Shown one piece after another: positions 10,633 to 20,525 of a DNA stretch of 54,831 nt; position 1 is the stretch's first letter, and the number at the start of each line of letters is the position of its first letter. Origin of the DNA: Nitrospira sp. (GTDB lineage: Bacteria; Nitrospirota; Nitrospiria; Nitrospirales; Nitrospiraceae); the NCBI GenBank assembly GCA_029865485.1, contig JAOUGT010000003.1, forward strand, positions 1 to 54,831, in the 5' to 3' direction. A program made the translations under genes and the position numbers. The notes under the pieces were generated by a model, which searched no databases, was not told where the DNA came from, and was given only the letters and a program-made list of their open reading frames with translations.

Positions 10633-11258
10633 TCTGAGCCCTCTTTGGGATGTAGGAGCTTCACATGCTCCCGTTCCTGCTTCTTGCCATACACATCCGT
10701 AAATCGCTCCTGGACGATGATGCCGCGTTCGGTCACCGCGCTGACCACCCCATTGTTCTGACCGATCCGCGTACCCCGCCGAACGGTATACCCATATCCT
10801 TCAGGGGTCTGGACCATTGCTGTGTATCCGTAGGCCCCCCAAACAATCGCGATCAGATTCAGTTCTGTCAGCGTCACCCGTTGTAACGGCGGCAGCGTGC
10901 TATCCGTTTTCCCGACTTGAAGCTCCTGGATCACGGGAGCAAACGGATCACGGCGACCAGAAGGATCGTACCCCGCCCCAGCCATTCCCTCGGCTAGCGG
11001 CAATTCGGATGGGACCTGAACGACTCCAGTCGGTACTGCCGTTTCCATCGCGGGAACGGCTGGAGGCGGAACCTCAGAGACGGAGGGCACCTTGATAGAG
11101 TCATGTCTCATCGGCGCTATTTGCCCGGGAATGGGAGAGGGTTCGGCTTGGGTAGAGTCACTCCCCAGCAGTACACCCCACCAACAGACAGCACAGGCGG
11201 TCAACTGTGCATATCGCCACGCTCTCCTCTGACCTCGCTCAACCCCTAAGCAATACAT
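10629..11258 (-). CDS. pilP: type IV pilus assembly lipoprotein PilP
   Basis: Position in pilMNOPQ order; YDPSGRRDPFAPVI...LTELNLIAIVWGAYGYTAMVQTPEGYGYTVRRGTRIG. Confidence 0.88.
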   Translation of the reverse strand: MYCLGVERGQRRAWRYAQLTACAVCWWGVLLGSDSTQAEPSPIPGQIAPMRHDSIKVPSVSEVPPPAVPAMETAVPTGVVQVPSELPLAEGMAGAGYDPSGRRDPFAPVIQELQVGKTDSTLPPLQRVTLTELNLIAIVWGAYGYTAMVQTPEGYGYTVRRGTRIGQNNGVVSAVTERGIIVQERFTDVYGKKQEREHVKLLHPKEGSE

Positions 11259-11272
11259 CAGTTCAGCATCCT

Positions 11273-11917
11273 CTATTTGCCAGCGTGCGCCACCTTTGAA
11301 ACCTGTACCGATTTTGCTGTTCCTGGACCTGGTTTCTCCTGTGGAGCGGCGTAGGCAATGAGGTCGAATGTTGTTTGAGAAACAATTCGTCCCTGCTCCA
11401 TTTTTGGAGACCCCATCTTGAGCCCCGACACCGTGATAATCCTGGGCAGTCGATTAATGCGATCAAAGAACAACCCAGCGGTGTGATACACCCCCGACAC
11501 TTCCACACTGACGGGCATTTTGACAAATAACTTCGACGGATCTTCAACTTGCGCCCCAGGACGCCATAACTTGATGTCTAGTCCAAGTCGCACCCCGAGA
11601 TCAGAAACCTGCTTAAGCAACATAATGGCTTCTTCTTCAGGGGGAAGGCGTTCTTTCTTCTTGGCTAATTCAATCTCCAACTGCTTGCTTGCCGCGACTA
11701 ACTCATCGAGATGTTTCACCTTGATCGTCAAGGTTTGGATCTCGCTCTCCAGTTTCGTATTCTCCGCCTCGAGGGCCGCGATACTTTCCGACTTGGGTTC
11801 CGCGATGTAGAAATAGAACCCGGCAATCATGCCGCCGACCACGAGGAGCAAGAGGGCCACCTTTTGAGAGGCAGGAACACTGCGGAGTGCGTCAAGGTTA
11901 AGTTGAGGTAACGCCAT
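11273..11917 (-). CDS. pilO: type IV pilus assembly protein PilO
   Basis: N-terminal TM, coiled coil, PilO C-terminal domain (VSVEVSGVYHTAGLFFDRINRLPRIITVS). Confidence 0.9.
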   Translation of the reverse strand: MALPQLNLDALRSVPASQKVALLLLVVGGMIAGFYFYIAEPKSESIAALEAENTKLESEIQTLTIKVKHLDELVAASKQLEIELAKKKERLPPEEEAIMLLKQVSDLGVRLGLDIKLWRPGAQVEDPSKLFVKMPVSVEVSGVYHTAGLFFDRINRLPRIITVSGLKMGSPKMEQGRIVSQTTFDLIAYAAPQEKPGPGTAKSVQVSKVAHAGK

Positions 11918-11919
11918 AC

Positions 11920-12474
11920 TTACCCCTTTAAGCGAAACGCCAACCGAAATTGATAGAGGTTGATCTTATTCTCCACCGCGGCCTTACTTTCCTGCAGGTT
12001 GATGCTGGTAAAATAATCCGTTCGGCGCAAGTTGTTCACAAATTCGACGACGTCGTCGTTGGTTAAGGCCTTCCCCTCCAATTCGACCGTTTCTGACGCG
12101 ACACCCAACTTGGTCAACCATACCTTGAGCGGCTCGAGGCTTTGGCTGACATGGTCGAGCACCTTCACGGGTCCCATTCTTGACTGTTCAAGTTGATCAA
12201 TGATCCGATTCTTGTCCTCAAGAAGCTTCTTCTTCTGTTCAAAGTCCTGAACTTGCTTGACCTGTTCTTTCAGCTGGGCAACCTGTTTCTCCTTTGTCTG
12301 CTTCTCCTCTTGTTTCGCCTCCAGCTCACCGTCCAACGCGGCGGAATACCACCAACAACCGGCCAACGTCACCACCACTATCCCTACGCCAAGAAGCGCT
12401 TGGGCTCGAACATCATACTGGGGCTTTGCTTGTCGCCCTTTCGGTCCGCCTGGAAGAAGGTTAATCCGTATCAT
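11920..12474 (-). CDS. pilN: type IV pilus assembly protein PilN
   Basis: MIRINLLPGG N-terminus, TM and coiled coil; 4-nt overlap with pilM. Confidence 0.93.
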   Translation of the reverse strand: MIRINLLPGGPKGRQAKPQYDVRAQALLGVGIVVVTLAGCWWYSAALDGELEAKQEEKQTKEKQVAQLKEQVKQVQDFEQKKKLLEDKNRIIDQLEQSRMGPVKVLDHVSQSLEPLKVWLTKLGVASETVELEGKALTNDDVVEFVNNLRRTDYFTSINLQESKAAVENKINLYQFRLAFRLKG

Positions 12475-13577
12475 CGATCACCCACCGCGCGTAACGCCAA
12501 CCCAACACTAACGGCTGCGGATGGCGCAATCTCCGCAAGGAGATCGGGATCTATTTCACACCCCGTAGTATCAATCTCCGCGAAGGGATCAGCCATTTCT
12601 ACAGGCACTTGCATCCGATCGCTCAGCTGCTGGATCAGTCCTTTTGCTTTTGCGACACCACCACAGACCAGCACACGATTCAGATCGGCATTGGCGCCAG
12701 AAGTTTTGAAGTAATCCACGGTTCTGGCTATCTCGGACGCCACTTCCGCATTCACACTATCCAGGACATTACCGACCGACATCCCAGTGGATTCGCCCCC
12801 GCCATCTTTTTTCTTGCTTTCCTCCGCCTCTTCGAACGATAGCCCCATCTCGCGCTGAATCGCTTCGGTATATCGATTCCCACCCAGCGGAATATCTCGA
12901 GTAAATAAAGAAAACCCCGCTCGTACAATATTCACATTCATCACACTGGCGCCAAGATTGACCAAGGCGGTCGTTTCTTCCTGGGCCAGGGGATAGTTGA
13001 TTCCATGCATATTCTCGATCGCAAACGCATCGACATCCATGACCATCGGGATAAGCCCGGCGGTCTTCACAAGCTCGGTCAACTCAATGATTTTGTCCTT
13101 TTTTGCCGCGACAAGGATGACCGCCATGTCTCCCTGGCCATCGCTGGATGGGTCCGGAGGCAAGACATGAAAATCGATATTGACCTCGTTGATATCGAAG
13201 GGGATATACTGCTCCGCAGCCAATTTTACTTGCCCCTCAAGCTCTTCATCGGGCATTGGCGGGAGGGTGATTTTTTTCACGATGACAGCATGACCTGAAA
13301 TAGAAATGGCCACGTACTTGTTCTTGACGTTCGTTTCTTCGAATAATTCCTGAATAGCCGAGACGACACGTCCCTCATCCATCACCGTTCCATCAACGAT
13401 CACTTCCGGCTCAAGTGGCTTCACGCCGAACTTCTGAAGAAAATATCGTCCCTTACTTTCCTTAAGTTGCGCGATCTTGATCGCGCTTGACCCAATATCC
13501 AGCCCGACCAGCTGCCGACGGGGAGTCAGCATCGAGATAATGTCTGTTTCAACGAGCTTTTTGAGTGAACTCAACAT
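12471..13577 (-). CDS. pilM: type IV pilus assembly protein PilM
   Basis: LVGLDIGSSAIKIAQLKES, actin-like fold motifs, VLVCGGVAKAKGLIQQLSDRM. Confidence 0.95.
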   Translation of the reverse strand: MLSSLKKLVETDIISMLTPRRQLVGLDIGSSAIKIAQLKESKGRYFLQKFGVKPLEPEVIVDGTVMDEGRVVSAIQELFEETNVKNKYVAISISGHAVIVKKITLPPMPDEELEGQVKLAAEQYIPFDINEVNIDFHVLPPDPSSDGQGDMAVILVAAKKDKIIELTELVKTAGLIPMVMDVDAFAIENMHGINYPLAQEETTALVNLGASVMNVNIVRAGFSLFTRDIPLGGNRYTEAIQREMGLSFEEAEESKKKDGGGESTGMSVGNVLDSVNAEVASEIARTVDYFKTSGANADLNRVLVCGGVAKAKGLIQQLSDRMQVPVEMADPFAEIDTTGCEIDPDLLAEIAPSAAVSVGLALRAVGDR

Positions 13578-13591
13578 GCGTCACCTGAACT

Positions 13592-13822
13592 CTACACGAC
13601 ACGTTTCCTCGCACAAATGACTTTCTCGATTTCATCCACATTCTTTCGTGTATAGAGCCGCCAATTTCTCCAGTCGCGTGTCGGTCGTGCAATAACCCCT
13701 TCTCGTTCCCACCGGAAAAGCGTGGCTTTAGAAATGTCGAACAGCTTGCACACCTGAATGGCCTTGATTCCTTGATCTTCCTTATTATCAGTATGCCTTT
13801 TCACTTCCGTATTTACACCCAT
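13592..13822 (-). CDS. small MerR-type helix-turn-helix protein
   Basis: IKAIQVCKLFDISKATLFRWEREGVIARPTRDWRNWRLYTRKNVDEIEKVI is a MerR-like HTH. Start set at MGVNTE because a good promoter lies inside the longer ORF; GGGAAG upstream of ATG. Confidence 0.8.
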   Translation of the reverse strand: MGVNTEVKRHTDNKEDQGIKAIQVCKLFDISKATLFRWEREGVIARPTRDWRNWRLYTRKNVDEIEKVICARKRVV

Positions 13823-13850
13823 ACAACTTCCCTTACTACTCACAAGGGCA

Positions 13851-13878
13851 AGTATAGTCAATATGCTCGCCCTGTCAA
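13851..13878 (-). promoter_or_regulatory. sigma70-type promoter for the HTH/pil cluster
   Basis: Minus strand TTGACA-16 nt-TATACT, about 30 nt upstream of the MGVNTE start. Confidence 0.7.
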
Positions 13879-13938
13879 GAAAACAGCTGGAAGTCACGTA
13901 CGAGGCAGGAGGCGGACCGGTATAAGCCTGCAAAGAAT

Positions 13939-14805
13939 CTAGGATTTATCGAGATCTCTATGCTTGAGACCCACTTGGAGGCCCAGCGCAGCTAGTCGCT
14001 CACAGAGATGTCCGGCAATCACCACCGAGCGGTGCCGCCCACCGGTACATCCGATCGCGATGGTGAGATAGCTACGCCGCTCACGCTGGTACAGTGGTAG
14101 GAGAAACTTGAGAAGTCCTTCGATATGATCAATCAATGCGCGCGCTTCGGAGTCCGCCAGCACGAATTTACGAACCGGCTCATCTTTACCAGACAGTGGC
14201 TTGAGATCTGGCACAAAGAAGGGGTTTTTCAGAAAGCGCACATCGAACAACAGGTCAATATCGTGCGGGACCCCGAATTTATACCCGAATGTCAGAAGTG
14301 AGATAGTCAGGCGCCGATCTGAGGAGTCCTGAAGAAACTCCTTTCCAAGCAGGTCGCCGAGCTCATGCACTGTGAGATCCGATGTGTCGATGATCCGATC
14401 CGCCTGTCGCCGCAACTCATCGATGCGCTCCTTCTCAAATCGAATCCCCTCCCCAACGGGTCGATCTGGCAAGAGGGGATGAGGCCGCCGAGATTCAGAA
14501 AAGCGCCTGATGAGCACCTCCTCCCTGGCCTCAAGGAAGAGCACTTTCACCGCATGACCAAGAGCTTTGACTCGCTCAAGGATTCCCACAAAATCTGCAA
14601 AAAACCCTCGCTCTCGCACATCCACACCAAGAGCAACGTTCGCAATCTCACTATGTTGCTGGTGACACAGATCGACAAAGGTCGGGAGGAGGGCAGGAGG
14701 AAGGTTATCAATGCAGAAATACCCGGCATCCTCGAACGCTTTCAATGCATAGGACTTCCCGGATCCCGACAGCCCACTGATGATGACTAGATTGAGTCGC
14801 GCCAT
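13939..14805 (-). CDS. rapZ: RNase adapter RapZ / P-loop nucleotide-binding protein
   Basis: LVIISGLSGSGKSYALKAFEDAGYFCIDNLPPALLPTF; IAIGCTGGRHRSVVIAGHL. Confidence 0.95.
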   Translation of the reverse strand: MARLNLVIISGLSGSGKSYALKAFEDAGYFCIDNLPPALLPTFVDLCHQQHSEIANVALGVDVRERGFFADFVGILERVKALGHAVKVLFLEAREEVLIRRFSESRRPHPLLPDRPVGEGIRFEKERIDELRRQADRIIDTSDLTVHELGDLLGKEFLQDSSDRRLTISLLTFGYKFGVPHDIDLLFDVRFLKNPFFVPDLKPLSGKDEPVRKFVLADSEARALIDHIEGLLKFLLPLYQRERRSYLTIAIGCTGGRHRSVVIAGHLCERLAALGLQVGLKHRDLDKS

Positions 14806-14997
14806 GAGGCTCCGCTCGTCTTGATGGGTCCCCTGATTATCGGATCGCAATCCACGAACGACGACAGCTCAGATCGTAGTGTTTGTAGAAAGGCCGCGCC
14901 CAACTAGTCCGTCTCTACAAATCGATTGAACCAACCTGTCGATCCGATATGTGACAGAATCCGATCTCCCTACCGAACCCCTCACATGGAGCCCACC

Positions 14998-15321
14998 TCA
15001 ACTAACAACGGTTCGCCGCTTTGGTTTTTCAGGCTTATGATTCACGAGACGTTCCTTCAATTTACGAAACTGAGCGTCCACACGATCCACGAGGGCATCA
15101 ATCGTGGCGTACATCTCTGTCGTTGCGATCTTCGCCTGCACTTGCTTACCGTTTACAACACCGGTTACTTCCGCCTTGTGCTGAAGCTTTTCAACTCCCA
15201 ATATGACCTGTAATGACCCGACCTTTAACTCATAGCGATCGAGCCGAGCAAATCGAGTTTCCACATAACTTCTCAGCGCTGGCGTCACGTCCATGTGGCG
15301 GCCTGTGATTTTTAATGTCAT
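14998..15321 (-). CDS. hpf: ribosome hibernation promoting factor, short form
   Basis: MTLKITGRHMDVTPALRSYVETRFARLDRY; located next to rpoN. Confidence 0.92.
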   Translation of the reverse strand: MTLKITGRHMDVTPALRSYVETRFARLDRYELKVGSLQVILGVEKLQHKAEVTGVVNGKQVQAKIATTEMYATIDALVDRVDAQFRKLKERLVNHKPEKPKRRTVVS

Positions 15322-15366
15322 GCCTACCTCCAATTTTTATTCCAGCCTGATGCCATGCCCCTCTTA

Positions 15367-16872
15367 TCAAAAAAACTGTTTCCGCTGGCTTGCTGAGGCG
15401 ATATTCAACTCCGCCCGATATTTGGCAACCGTCCTCCTCGCAATGCGCACACCTTGCCCAAAGAGCCTGGCCGCAATTTCCTCATCTTTCAATGGCCGCT
15501 TGGCATCCTCCTCAGCCACCATGGTCTTGATCATATCTCGAACCGACACCGAAGAATGCATACCAGAGGGTTCGTCCGCCCGCTGGAGTCCGGCATTGAA
15601 GAAAAACTTCAGCTCCAACATACCTTGTGGACAGTACATGTATTTATTGGCGGTCACTCGACTGATCGTAGACTCATGCATCCCGATATCTTCAGCCACC
15701 TGTTTCAAGACTAACGGCTTGAGGTACTGCACTCCATGCTCAAAAAACTCCTCTTGAAACTTGACGATGCTTGAGACGACCTTAACAATGGTTCTATTGC
15801 GTTGTTCGATGCTTCGAATCACCCATTGAGCGGCCCTCATTTTTTCGTCCATGTACGCCTTCGTCTCAGGCGTACCGCTCTGTCCAGACGAAATGAGCTG
15901 CTTGTAATACGGGCTGATTCTCATGCGTGGCAGTCCGTCATCATTTAACAGCACAACCCACTCCCCTTCATTCTTGACGACAAACACATCCGGCACGATG
16001 ACGTAGTTCTGCGTATTGATGAATGGTCGCCCAGGTTTTGGCTCAAGCTCTCCAATTATCTTGGTGGCATGAAAGACATCCTCGACCGTGACGTTCAGCG
16101 CCCTGGCGATTTTGGCATATTGCCTTTTTTCCAAATCCTTCAAGTGATGAAGCACAATGCCTTCAATCACTGAGGTCTTGAGCGCCCCGGGAGGTGCGCC
16201 AAGTGATCCGAAGGGGTTACGACCCAAATGTCGCAATTGCAAGAGAAGACACTCTGGAAGATCTCTGGCAGCAACCCCTGTAGGGTCGAAGGTTTGAATG
16301 TCCTTTAGGACAGACTCCACCTCCGACTCGGCAAAGTCTGTTCCAGCAATCACCTCAGCCAAAGAAATGCGCAGATACCCGTCGTCATCCAGATTTCCAA
16401 TAATCAGACGGCCGACCGTTTTCTCTCGGTCGGTGAGTGTCGACAGCGATAACTGCCAGAGCAGATGTTCCTCCAGAGAAGTGGGCTTGGCCACAGTCTG
16501 CTCGTAGGAGGGCAGGTCGTCCTGGGAAGAAGCATGTTCGGAATCCCCACCCCGTCGATCTCTGCCAAAGTACTCTTCCCAACCTGATGCGGAAAACTCT
16601 TCCGGCGATCCTCGCTCTTCCCGTGATTCATCTTGAACGCTCTGTTCTGGTCCGGCCCCTGCATCGACTTCTTCGGCTTTCCCCTCACTGGCCGATGCCT
16701 CAGCCTCTTCCACGTCGGATTGGACCTCATCAAGCAGCGGGTTCTCCAGGAGATGCTGGGTCAAGCTTTGTTGCAACTCAAGGCGCGACAGCTGCAATAG
16801 CTTAATCGCCTGCTGCAGCTGCGGCGTCATGATTAATTTTTGGCTGAGCTTCAGATCTAGACGCAGTTTCAT
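15367..16872 (-). CDS. rpoN: RNA polymerase sigma-54 factor
   Basis: LDLKLSQKLIMTPQLQQAIKLLQLSRLELQQ N-terminus; HESTISRVTANKYMYCPQGMLELKFFF; RPLKDEEIAARLFGQGVRIARRTVAKYRAELNI (RpoN box ARRTVAKYR). Confidence 0.97.
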   Translation of the reverse strand: MKLRLDLKLSQKLIMTPQLQQAIKLLQLSRLELQQSLTQHLLENPLLDEVQSDVEEAEASASEGKAEEVDAGAGPEQSVQDESREERGSPEEFSASGWEEYFGRDRRGGDSEHASSQDDLPSYEQTVAKPTSLEEHLLWQLSLSTLTDREKTVGRLIIGNLDDDGYLRISLAEVIAGTDFAESEVESVLKDIQTFDPTGVAARDLPECLLLQLRHLGRNPFGSLGAPPGALKTSVIEGIVLHHLKDLEKRQYAKIARALNVTVEDVFHATKIIGELEPKPGRPFINTQNYVIVPDVFVVKNEGEWVVLLNDDGLPRMRISPYYKQLISSGQSGTPETKAYMDEKMRAAQWVIRSIEQRNRTIVKVVSSIVKFQEEFFEHGVQYLKPLVLKQVAEDIGMHESTISRVTANKYMYCPQGMLELKFFFNAGLQRADEPSGMHSSVSVRDMIKTMVAEEDAKRPLKDEEIAARLFGQGVRIARRTVAKYRAELNIASASQRKQFF

Positions 16873-16890
16873 GGGCGACCGTTTACTTTC

Positions 16891-17673
16891 CTACATTCTA
16901 AACTGTTCTCCGAGATACACCGCTCTGGCCGTTTCGCTCTGCACAATCACGGCAGGAGGTCCTGATTCTAAAATGAGTCCTTCATTGATGATATAGGCTC
17001 GATCAACAATGGAGAGCGTTTCCTGGACATTATGATCAGTAATCAATATCCCAATCCCTTTTCCCTTGAGCCGCGTGATGATCTGTTGAATATCCGCCAC
17101 CGCGATCGGGTCGATGCCAGCAAACGGTTCATCCAACAACATAAAGGATGGCGTGGCCGCCAACGCACGCGTAATCTCCAGTCGCCTCCGCTCACCTCCC
17201 GAAAGAGCATAGGCCATGCTTTTTCGGATGTGTCCAAGATCCAATTCTTTCAGCAGCGCATCAACCCGCTCAGTCCGATCATGACGAGCATATCCCAGCA
17301 TTTCTAGAATGGCCAGCACATTATCTTCCACCGAGAGGCGACGAAATACGGACGACTCCTGCGGCAAATATCCCATCCCCTTGCGCGCTCGCTTGTACAT
17401 CGGAAGATTCGTCACGGACTCACCTTTGAAGGTGATCTCGCCTTCATCCGGCTGACATAATCCGACCATCATGTCGAAGATCGTCGTCTTCCCAGCTCCA
17501 TTCGGACCAAGAAGGCCCACGACTTCACCGGCAAAGACTTCGATGGCCACACCTTTGACGACCTTTCGGCCACGAAAACTTTTCACCAACCCGGTCGCCC
17601 GCAGGGAGACATCACCCGGTCGCGGTGCACGCCCCGCCAGCATTCTCGGTTCTTCCTCAATACGTGAAGTCAT
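16891..17673 (-). CDS. lptB: LPS export ABC transporter ATP-binding protein
   Basis: Walker A GPNGAGKTT, signature LSGGERRRLEI, MLLDEPFAGIDPIAV. Confidence 0.96.
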   Translation of the reverse strand: MTSRIEEEPRMLAGRAPRPGDVSLRATGLVKSFRGRKVVKGVAIEVFAGEVVGLLGPNGAGKTTIFDMMVGLCQPDEGEITFKGESVTNLPMYKRARKGMGYLPQESSVFRRLSVEDNVLAILEMLGYARHDRTERVDALLKELDLGHIRKSMAYALSGGERRRLEITRALAATPSFMLLDEPFAGIDPIAVADIQQIITRLKGKGIGILITDHNVQETLSIVDRAYIINEGLILESGPPAVIVQSETARAVYLGEQFRM

Positions 17674-18296
17674 TGGCCCGTCTGCCCTTCGCCTTCAAGG
17701 TGGATATGAGACCCCCCTTCGACCACACTACGTTCTTCTGTTAAATAAATGGTGATCTGCTTTCCGCTGACCCGTGCTCCCTTCTCCCAAGCCACAGGAT
17801 CACCCGTCAACACAACTTTCTCACCAGCCGCGAAATACACGGCCTTTTGGCAAGTGGCATTGCCATTTTCATATTTGATTCTGACGGGATGCATCTCTCC
17901 AATCGCTTCAACGCGATTCACCGAACGACTCGACATCGTTGGTCCTGGTTGGCCTGCTTGAGACATAGATGAAGGCTGAGCGGATTCACCCTGCTCAGGC
18001 CTCTTCCGCACCGTTGCCGCCCCCTCAGAGCTCTTTGGGTGGAACGACACCACCATCCGGTCAGAATGCACAACCAAGGAACCTCGCGTGAGCACCACCA
18101 TTCCTTCAAACACTGCCTGGCTATCCTGATTCCGTACCGTCATCCGGTTGGAAGTGATAGTCGTCGGAACGCCAGGTGCCTCTATGCCCCGCTTCAGACT
18201 CCCAGACTCAGATGCGGGAGAGGCTGTCGCAGGTCCCGGCAATAGAACACTAAGAAGCAGACACCAGATCCACATGGACATCTTGGAGTATCTCAA
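17670..18296 (-). CDS. lptA: LPS export periplasmic protein LptA/OstA-like
   Basis: Signal peptide; ITSNRMTVRNQDSQAVFEGMVVLTRGSLVVHSDRMVV...YFAAGEKVVLTGDPVAWEKGARVSGKQITIYL. Overlaps lptC by up to 47 nt. Confidence 0.88.
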   Translation of the reverse strand: MRYSKMSMWIWCLLLSVLLPGPATASPASESGSLKRGIEAPGVPTTITSNRMTVRNQDSQAVFEGMVVLTRGSLVVHSDRMVVSFHPKSSEGAATVRKRPEQGESAQPSSMSQAGQPGPTMSSRSVNRVEAIGEMHPVRIKYENGNATCQKAVYFAAGEKVVLTGDPVAWEKGARVSGKQITIYLTEERSVVEGGSHIHLEGEGQTGQ

Positions 18297-18852
18297 ACTC
18301 TTCCGATGATAGTCGCCCCATCAGCCCTTGCCCTCGAATCTCCAGCCCATGACCCACGATCCGAACTGGAGCGGTTGTCCGAATCTCTCGCACCGCCTCT
18401 ACCCATTCCAGTCGATTGGTATAAATGGTGTACCCGCTCCTTGTTTGCACGACGATGGGAGCTTCATGATTGGCCAGCACAAAATCTTTGGTTGCCGTAT
18501 TAAAGGTACCCTCTTCACCTTGGACGGTTACTTCATCTCCTGCTCCCCCATACAACGTAAGGACAACCTCACGCAGAACCGCCCGTTGTTCTTGCTCAAA
18601 GAGGCGTGCCTGCTTGGCTCGCACCTGCCATTCAATCGCCTCCCCTTTCGACTGCGTAAATGTAAACTCCCCTAGTTTCGCATCGGCGTCTTCAATTGTC
18701 TTTGATGAGATGGGTTCGCTGTTAGGAAATGACACTGCGTTTCTGGAGAGAAGGTAAGCAAGAAATATCGTCAGAAGTATGCTCAAGGAAAGAAGAGTCC
18801 GGCGCGCGATACTTTCCCACATATTTGAATGGTTCTCCACGCATAGGAACAT
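18250..18852 (-). CDS. lptC: LPS export protein LptC
   Basis: N-terminal TM; WQVRAKQARLFEQEQRAVLREVVLTLYGGAGDEVTVQGEEGTFNTATKDF. Confidence 0.85.
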   Translation of the reverse strand: MFLCVENHSNMWESIARRTLLSLSILLTIFLAYLLSRNAVSFPNSEPISSKTIEDADAKLGEFTFTQSKGEAIEWQVRAKQARLFEQEQRAVLREVVLTLYGGAGDEVTVQGEEGTFNTATKDFVLANHEAPIVVQTRSGYTIYTNRLEWVEAVREIRTTAPVRIVGHGLEIRGQGLMGRLSSEEFEILQDVHVDLVSAS

Positions 18853-18876
18853 GGATCCTCGCCTACATCTGGCACG

Positions 18877-18905
18877 ATCTTAGCATCTGATATTGATCAA
18901 GTAAA
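18877..18905 (-). promoter_or_regulatory. candidate lptC promoter (extended -10)
   Basis: Minus strand TTTACT-17 nt-TAAGAT preceded by TGC (TGn extended -10), between the rplQ terminator and lptC. Confidence 0.4.
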
Positions 18906-18921
18906 CGCCTCCTTGGAAAAG

Positions 18922-18958
18922 AAAAAAGGCTCCCCTGCCAAGAGGCAGGGGAGCCTTT
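18922..18958 (-). terminator. strong rho-independent terminator after rplQ
   Basis: AAAGGCTCCCCTGCC-TCTT-GGCAGGGGAGCCTTT perfect stem followed on minus strand by TTTCTTTTCC. Confidence 0.93.
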
Positions 18959-18989
18959 AGAATGGTGACACTCCTTGTGCGTAACCGTA

Positions 18990-19421
18990 CTAGGAGGACG
19001 TGCTCTCCGCTGCTGGCGAAGACTGGGCTTGGCTTGCAGCTGACTTCTTCTGGGCCGTCGTGTCCTGACGAGTAACCAGTTCGATGGCTACCATTTCCGC
19101 AGCGTCTCCAATCCGACGACGAGTCTTAATGATTCTCGTATACCCGCCAGGTCGATCCTTAAATCGCGCGGCCACGTCGTCAAAAAGTTTCGAAACCACG
19201 GCCTTACTTCGAAGAAATCCCAAGGCTCTCCGTCGAGCAGGAAGCGTCCCTTCCTTCCCCAGCGTGATCATCCGATCAGTGAACCCTCTTATTTCCTTCG
19301 CTTTTGCTTCCGTTGTTTCAATGCGCTCCTGCTCCAACAATGATGTGACCATATTCCGGAAAAGGGCCCCTCTGTGTTTTGTCTGGCGACCGAGTTGTCG
19401 TCCTTTTTTTCTATGTCGCAC
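18990..19421 (-). CDS. rplQ: 50S ribosomal protein L17
   Basis: [45 protein letters not shown]. Confidence 0.97.
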   Translation of the reverse strand: MRHRKKGRQLGRQTKHRGALFRNMVTSLLEQERIETTEAKAKEIRGFTDRMITLGKEGTLPARRRALGFLRSKAVVSKLFDDVAARFKDRPGGYTRIIKTRRRIGDAAEMVAIELVTRQDTTAQKKSAASQAQSSPAAESTSS

Positions 19422-19445
19422 GGTGTTCCCCTTGGCTAAGAGTCA

Positions 19446-20450
19446 TCATTCAGATTTTGGACTTCCGTTGTGTGGAGACGACGCCGCCTCAACCTTCGTC
19501 CCTAATGAAAGACCCATTTCAGTGAGAAGTTCCTTGATTTCATTGAGAGATTTCTTGCCAAAGTTCTTCGTCCGTAGCATCTCCCCCTCAGACTTTTGGA
19601 CAAGATCGGCGATTGTCTTGATATTCGCATTCTTCAGACAATTAGCGGCCCGAACAGATAACTCCAATTCATTCACACTACGCGAAAGATTCTTATTTAT
19701 CTCTCGATGGGATTCTTCATACCCGACCTCGCTCTTGCCTTCATTGCGCTCTTCGGGGTTGATGAAGATATCCAAGTGTTCACGTAAGATGCCCGCGGCC
19801 GTGGACAGCGCATCCCTGGGGCTGATTGTGCCGTCGGTCCAGATCTCCATCGCCAGTTTGTCATAGTCCGTCATACGACCAACGCGTGCATTTTCCACAT
19901 GAAAATTGACCCGCTTGATCGGAGAAAACACTGAGTCGATGGCAATCACACCAATCGGTAACCCTTCTTCCTTGTTGCGTTCCGCGGGGACATACCCGCG
20001 CCCATGCTTGACCGTCATCTCAATATCCAACGTGGCATCCTTGTCAAGGGTCGCAATATGCAAATCCGGGGTCAGAATGGTCACCTCAGCGTCGTGAAGA
20101 ACATCTGAGCCCTTCGCTTCTCCTGGCCCCTTCTTCTTCAAACGAATAGTCTTGGGTTTATCCGTATGAAGCGCCAACCGTAGGCTCTTGATATTCAAGA
20201 TAATCGCCGTGACATCTTCTGTTACGCCGGAGATGGTTGAAAACTCATGGACCACCCCCTCGATCTTCACGGTGGTCACCGCAGCTCCCGTAAGCGAGGA
20301 CAACAAAATGCGACGGAGGGCGTTACCAATCGTGGTACCGAACCCCCGTTCAAACGCTTCCGTTGTGAAGCGGCCGAATGTGGGGGATTGTGTATCTTTG
20401 TCGACTTCCACCCGCATTGGGATCTGAAAGTCCTTCATCGCTTTGATCAT
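19446..20450 (-). CDS. rpoA: RNA polymerase alpha subunit
   Basis: Alpha NTD (FERGFGTTIGNALRRILLSSLTGAAVT) and CTD (LELSVRAANCLKNANIKTIADLVQKSEGEML); start near MIKAMKDF. Confidence 0.97.
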   Translation of the reverse strand: MIKAMKDFQIPMRVEVDKDTQSPTFGRFTTEAFERGFGTTIGNALRRILLSSLTGAAVTTVKIEGVVHEFSTISGVTEDVTAIILNIKSLRLALHTDKPKTIRLKKKGPGEAKGSDVLHDAEVTILTPDLHIATLDKDATLDIEMTVKHGRGYVPAERNKEEGLPIGVIAIDSVFSPIKRVNFHVENARVGRMTDYDKLAMEIWTDGTISPRDALSTAAGILREHLDIFINPEERNEGKSEVGYEESHREINKNLSRSVNELELSVRAANCLKNANIKTIADLVQKSEGEMLRTKNFGKKSLNEIKELLTEMGLSLGTKVEAASSPHNGSPKSE

Positions 20451-20525
20451 GACCCACCCTCCATACCATCGAGTGACAAACACATTGACAGCATCACCTA
20501 ACCAACCGACACCCAGACCGGTGGG

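Noticed and set aside
18870-18885. TGGCACGATCTTAGCA resembling a sigma54 -24/-12 element
   Set aside because: On the + strand pointing away from lptC, and the -12 part (TAGCA) does not match TTGCA; likely chance.
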